The notes beneath the pieces are model-generated. The model made no database searches and was not told where the DNA came from. It was given only the letters and a program-made list of their open reading frames with translations. Positions 61,130 through 64,000 of a DNA stretch of 64,000 nucleotides are shown here, piece by piece (position 1 is the stretch's first letter; the number at the start of each line of letters is the position of its first letter). Origin of the DNA: Pseudomonas fluorescens (GTDB taxonomy: Bacteria > Pseudomonadota > Gammaproteobacteria > Pseudomonadales > Pseudomonadaceae). The DNA lies in the NCBI RefSeq assembly GCF_004683905.1, contig NZ_CP038438.1, forward strand, positions 1,550,001 to 1,614,000. Reading direction: 5' to 3'. The position numbers were made by a program, and so were the translations under genes.

Positions 61130-61999
61130 TTAAGGTTTTTGCGCGGCCTTCAGGCATTTGAGGTCGTTGAAATCTTTACGTACGCCTTCGATCTTTTTCA
61201 ACAACCGCTGACGCTGCTGCGGCGTACTTTCGGCCATCAGATCCACCGCCAGCGAGCGCGCTTGCGCTTCGGTGTTGGCGTAGGCCTTCTGGTAATCCGA
61301 TGTCCATAAACGCTCGCGGTTGACCAGAAGTGTCTCGATTCGTTGTGGGAATTCGGCACTTTTACGCTGGGCAACGGCGTTACTGAACTGTTGCTGCCAA
61401 TGTGCGCGGTTGGCGATCCATTGAGTGTTCTGATCGCCCAGCGCGGTCGACCAGGCCATCACCCGTTGTTCCTGAGTGGCGCTCAACGGGCCAAGCCAAT
61501 CGGTCAGGCGCTTGTCCATGCGCGCGCCGCGCTCGGCGATCTGCTGCGCCAGTGGCGGTTTGACGTATTCCTTTTCCCGTTTGCGCAGATCCTTGGCAAA
61601 CGCATCGTTCATCTCGGCGACTTGCTTGTCGTCCAGCCCTTGCAGCAGCTCGATGGCCGACGGTGTGATCTGCCGTGCAGTTTCGGCAATGGCTTTTTTC
61701 GCTTCCTCGGTTCGTGCTTGCAGCGCAGCGTCGGTCACCTGATTGCTTTCGACCATTGCCTGCAAGCGATCCAGCCAGTCGAGGTAGCCCGGCAATTGCG
61801 TGGTGCAGTGCCAGTTCAGGTGCTCCTTGAGGCGATCGTTGAACCAGTCTTTTTGCTCGCTGGTCATGTCCAGATAGTCGCCAAGCGTCCATGGAATGAT
61901 CACGTCGAGATTGCGGTAGGCCAGGCCGACGCGGCTGCAGGCGCCGAGGGCGAGGGTGAAGATCAGCAGGGTGGCGAGGTGTTTGAACCAGCGAGACAT
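61130..61999 (-). CDS. DUF6279-type lipoprotein
   Basis: 289 aa. The signal peptide ends in a lipobox (TLALGAC, Cys21), so the mature protein is lipid-anchored at the outer or inner membrane. The rest is helical and charged: YRNLDVIIPWTLGDYLDMT, then LKEHLNWHCTTQLPGYLDWL, and RLWTSDYQKAYANTEAQARS near the end. This matches the DUF6279 lipoprotein family of unknown function. It stands alone, 71 bp upstream of the TorF-family gene's stop on the same strand. Confidence 0.8.
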   Translation of the reverse strand: MSRWFKHLATLLIFTLALGACSRVGLAYRNLDVIIPWTLGDYLDMTSEQKDWFNDRLKEHLNWHCTTQLPGYLDWLDRLQAMVESNQVTDAALQARTEEAKKAIAETARQITPSAIELLQGLDDKQVAEMNDAFAKDLRKREKEYVKPPLAQQIAERGARMDKRLTDWLGPLSATQEQRVMAWSTALGDQNTQWIANRAHWQQQFSNAVAQRKSAEFPQRIETLLVNRERLWTSDYQKAYANTEAQARSLAVDLMAESTPQQRQRLLKKIEGVRKDFNDLKCLKAAQKP

Positions 62000-62070
62000 G
62001 AGCGAATCCTTGCGAGAGCCTGACGTCTGATTCTCATGTGAACGCAGGAAGCTCCCGGCAGTTCAGCCGA

Positions 62071-62790
62071 TCAATAGAACGCGCGTTCGGCCTTGAGCGT
62101 CACCAGGCCGTCACACTGACTGTTGTGTCCCGAGTACGCCGAGCATTCGCTGCCGCTGAGGTTGGAATTGCTGTAGATCAGATCGAGATCGACGCCCATG
62201 AACGGTCGGGAAAACTTCACCGACCAATCGGTAAAACTGCTGACATAACCACCGTCCACCGACACCGGCGTGTTCAGTTGGTGGGTGGTGTATTTCATGC
62301 TGATCCCGATGCCGAACGGCTGATTGCCGCCGAGGTCGGCGAACAGCGTGTTGTTCTGTTTGTCCGGGTCGTTGCTGACGGCCACACCGAAGCGGCTGCC
62401 GAGCAGGGTCAGGCCGCCGAACAGCTCCTGGCTGTCGAGGGTGTCTACTTTGGGATAGCTGTAATGGATCATCCCGACTTCGTAGCCGAGGGTCTGATCG
62501 AAAGGTTGTTTGAAACCGACGTAGGAGTCGATTTCCAGATTCTTGCCCGGGGTCAGGCCCATGCTCGGTGCATACTGGCCGACATACAGGCCGCTGTCGT
62601 GGCTGAGATCGAGGCCACCGTGGAACGAGCCGACTGCCGCCGGTTTGACCAGCCCTTGGGCCATGCTGCGGCTGGGCGTGGTGCCGAGTTTGAGGTCGAA
62701 GTCGCCGAGCTCGCGCTGGAAAATCTGCGCGTGCGCCGATGAGCAGGCCATAAGGCCCACAAACAATAAACAGAAAGTTGATTTGAGCAT
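62071..62790 (-). CDS. TorF-family outer-membrane protein
   Basis: 239 aa. The signal peptide ends SSAHA|QIFQ. The mature part has the alternating strands of a small beta-barrel (GGLDLSHDSGLYVGQYAPSM, FGIGISMKYTTHQLNTPV) and ends in an aromatic residue (KAERAFY), the typical C-terminal insertion signal. The TIGR02001-like pattern (SMAQGLVKPAAVGSFHGGLD) places it with the TorF putative porins; the cargo is unknown. Two C-terminal cysteines (SECSAY, SQCDGL) may bridge a loop. Confidence 0.8.
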   Translation of the reverse strand: MLKSTFCLLFVGLMACSSAHAQIFQRELGDFDLKLGTTPSRSMAQGLVKPAAVGSFHGGLDLSHDSGLYVGQYAPSMGLTPGKNLEIDSYVGFKQPFDQTLGYEVGMIHYSYPKVDTLDSQELFGGLTLLGSRFGVAVSNDPDKQNNTLFADLGGNQPFGIGISMKYTTHQLNTPVSVDGGYVSSFTDWSVKFSRPFMGVDLDLIYSNSNLSGSECSAYSGHNSQCDGLVTLKAERAFY

Positions 62791-62996
62791 GCGTCACTCC
62801 ATGAACAGCGAGGGCAGGGCTTGGCCTGCTGAAACGCTTGATCCAGACGCGTGCAAGGATACCGGCGAATGCTCGGCAATGATGGCCGTTCGTCGATTTT
62901 CAAAGGATTTGATTAAACAGAAGGAGGGTGTAACGCGGGTGCCAGTCCAGACGCTTCGAAGCTCAAAGCGTCTCAGGACGGGTGTATTACCGGGTG

Positions 62997-63185
62997 TTAC
63001 TTCTTGCCCAGGCTGATCTGCTTGGACGGACCGAACGTCTGGCCGCTGACGCCTTTGGCAATTTGCTGGATTTCGCCGCCGGACTTGAGGAACGCTGCGA
63101 TCTGATCGTTGATCGATTCGCTGGTTTCAACGGCTGGAGCTGGCTTTGCTTTGCTGGTGGATGCTTTTACACGCATGGCGGCCAT
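62997..63185 (-). CDS. Small conserved protein with an FLxxGG motif
   Basis: 62 aa from the ATG at 63185, or 59 aa from the ATG at 63176 (MRVKASTSKAK); the ribosome site (ACAGGT) does not decide. The N-terminus is basic and unordered; the second half reads NDQIAAFLKSGGEIQQIAKG then VSGQTFGPSKQISLGKK. The FLKSGGEIQQI segment resembles the C-terminal FLxxGGxV motif of the Pseudomonas slow-growth regulator SutA, which suggests an RNA polymerase- or ribosome-associated role. That is a resemblance, not a demonstrated homology. Confidence 0.65.
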   Translation of the reverse strand: MAAMRVKASTSKAKPAPAVETSESINDQIAAFLKSGGEIQQIAKGVSGQTFGPSKQISLGKK

Positions 63186-63534
63186 TAACCTGTAGAAAAG
63201 TAACTCGGCCAGGCATCGTACAGGAATAACTTGACAATTGCTTGATAAATATCCCCGGGAATAACTGAGCGCGTGGGTGGATTATTCTCGATTAAACAAT
63301 CGGATTATTCCCCTAAGCCACTGTTTTAAATAACAACATTTATTCTTCATTGGCGCAAATGTCCGCCGTGAAACGGCACAGCAGGCTTCGCGCTGGCCTG
63401 ACGAATGGCAAACCGCCTGCGCAAACCAAGGAAAATCAAGGCTTCCGCAGATTTTCTGCGGCAGGCTGCTCGCCCAGCGAACGAGACCGGCAAAACCGGG
63501 TAGAATGCCGCCCACGCAATGAGGGTTTTGGAAA
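63186..63534. other. 349-bp divergent intergenic region before cvfB
   Basis: An AT-rich spacer between the 62-aa gene (minus) and cvfB (plus). It contains recurring GGAATAAC (63223 and 63258) and GGATTATTC (63279 and 63302) half-sites, the latter pair 23 bp apart. TTGACA occurs at 63231, without a convincing -10. The cvfB leader begins near 63500. No RNA gene or terminator was seen. Confidence 0.4.
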
Positions 63535-64000
63535 ATGGCTTTAGTCGGGCGTTACAACAGTTTGCAAGTGGTTAAACACACTAACTTCGGTTTATATCTG
63601 GACGGCGGTGCCGACGGCGAAATTCTTTTGCCCAACCGCTATATCCCTAAAGATATTCCCAGCGAAGATGAAGACTGGCTCAACGTTTTTATTTATCTGG
63701 ACAGCGATGACAAACTTATCGCTACCACTGAAAAACCAAAAGTTCAGGTCGGCGAGTTTGCCAGTCTGAAAGTTGTTGAAATCAACAGCATCGGTGTGTT
63801 CCTCGACTGGGGCTTGCCGAAGGATCTGTTGCTGCCGTATTCCGAAGAGAAGCGGCAGATGACCGCTGGTGAATATTGCGTGGTGCACGTCTATCTCGAC
63901 AAACACACCCGCCGCATCACCGCCACCGCACGTCTGGATCGCTATCTCGACAAGACCCCGGCCAACTACAGCGCCGGGCAGGAAGTTGATCTGCTGGTGG
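63535..64000 (+). CDS. cvfB: CvfB-like S1-domain RNA-binding protein, N-terminal part
   Basis: The frame is open from the ATG at 63535 to the right edge (155 codons seen, about half of the usual length). The N-terminus MALVGRYNSLQVVKHTNFGL and NRYIPKDIPSEDEDWLNVF, followed by an S1-type repeat (KVVEINSIGVFLDWGLPKDL), is typical of CvfB. Further S1-like repeats and a winged helix should follow outside the window. The role is RNA binding, linked to virulence regulation in other bacteria. No clear ribosome site was seen (GAGGG is 15 bp away). Confidence 0.88.
   Translation, partial: MALVGRYNSLQVVKHTNFGLYLDGGADGEILLPNRYIPKDIPSEDEDWLNVFIYLDSDDKLIATTEKPKVQVGEFASLKVVEINSIGVFLDWGLPKDLLLPYSEEKRQMTAGEYCVVHVYLDKHTRRITATARLDRYLDKTPANYSAGQEVDLLV

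Noticed and set aside
62949..62973. Inverted repeat AGACGCTT/AAGCGTCT as a terminator
   Set aside because: No T run follows on either strand, so termination cannot be claimed.

Overview
The window looks like a chromosomal segment of a Pseudomonas of the P. fluorescens group. The evidence is high-GC coding bias throughout, many intergenic inverted repeats of the fluorescent-pseudomonad REP type (arms TGTGGGAGCGGGCTTGCTCGC and several variants), and a typical gene set (pxpABC, cysK, lpxO, aceK, hrpA, an ECF sigma/anti-sigma pair, azoR, aqpZ). No tRNA, rRNA, CRISPR array, IS element or replication origin was seen.

Layout. 1-3.5 kb: 5' part of oligopeptidase B (minus strand) and a three-gene operon ending in a DUF2937-type membrane protein. 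3.6-8.4 kb: a LysR regulator divergent from an MFS permease plus the 5-oxoprolinase genes pxpA-pxpB-pxpC, a self-contained pyroglutamate-use locus. 8.5-10.5 kb: MoxR-type AAA ATPase and its VWA partner. 10.7-11.4 kb: a DUF4160/DUF2442 pair whose first gene carries an in-frame stop. 11.4-14.8 kb: AsmA/DUF748-like protein, cysK, lpxO. 14.8-16 kb: a small atypical patch (GNAT-like protein, tiny basic protein, palindrome). 16-25.9 kb: two EamA exporters, a chemoreceptor, aceK, hrpA. 26-28.3 kb: a FabH-like ketosynthase followed by an ECF sigma factor and its overlapping zinc-finger anti-sigma. 28.5-42 kb: porin, FemAB-like protein, aqpZ, ABC exporter, cyclophilin, hydrolase, LysR, azoreductase, EamA permease, MscS-type channel, DEAD-box helicase. 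42-43.8 kb: an AvrRpt2-like cysteine protease with an unknown partner gene, and a small periplasmic protein. 44.2-59.7 kb: a two-partner-secretion giant exoprotein (about 4360 aa, CdiA/FhaB type) with a C-terminal toxin module, its overlapping immunity gene, and a tail of orphan immunity genes interleaved with truncated toxin ends. 59.7-64 kb: DUF899 protein, DUF2513-like protein, lipoprotein, TorF-family outer-membrane protein, a 59-62-aa protein, and the start of a CvfB-like RNA-binding protein.

How it works together. The clearest accessory system is the contact-dependent inhibition-like island at 44-59.7 kb. One intact toxin/immunity pair sits at the 3' end of the giant gene, followed by at least two decayed cassettes that kept their immunity genes. 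Composition drops in the exchangeable C-terminal region and the cassettes, and a cassette-flanking hairpin recurs. No TpsB/CdiB transporter gene is present in the window. Other candidate small systems are the protease operon (42.0-43.2 kb), the DUF4160/DUF2442 module with an operator-like inverted repeat, and the GNAT patch. Functions named here rest on sequence motifs and family knowledge recalled without a database search.
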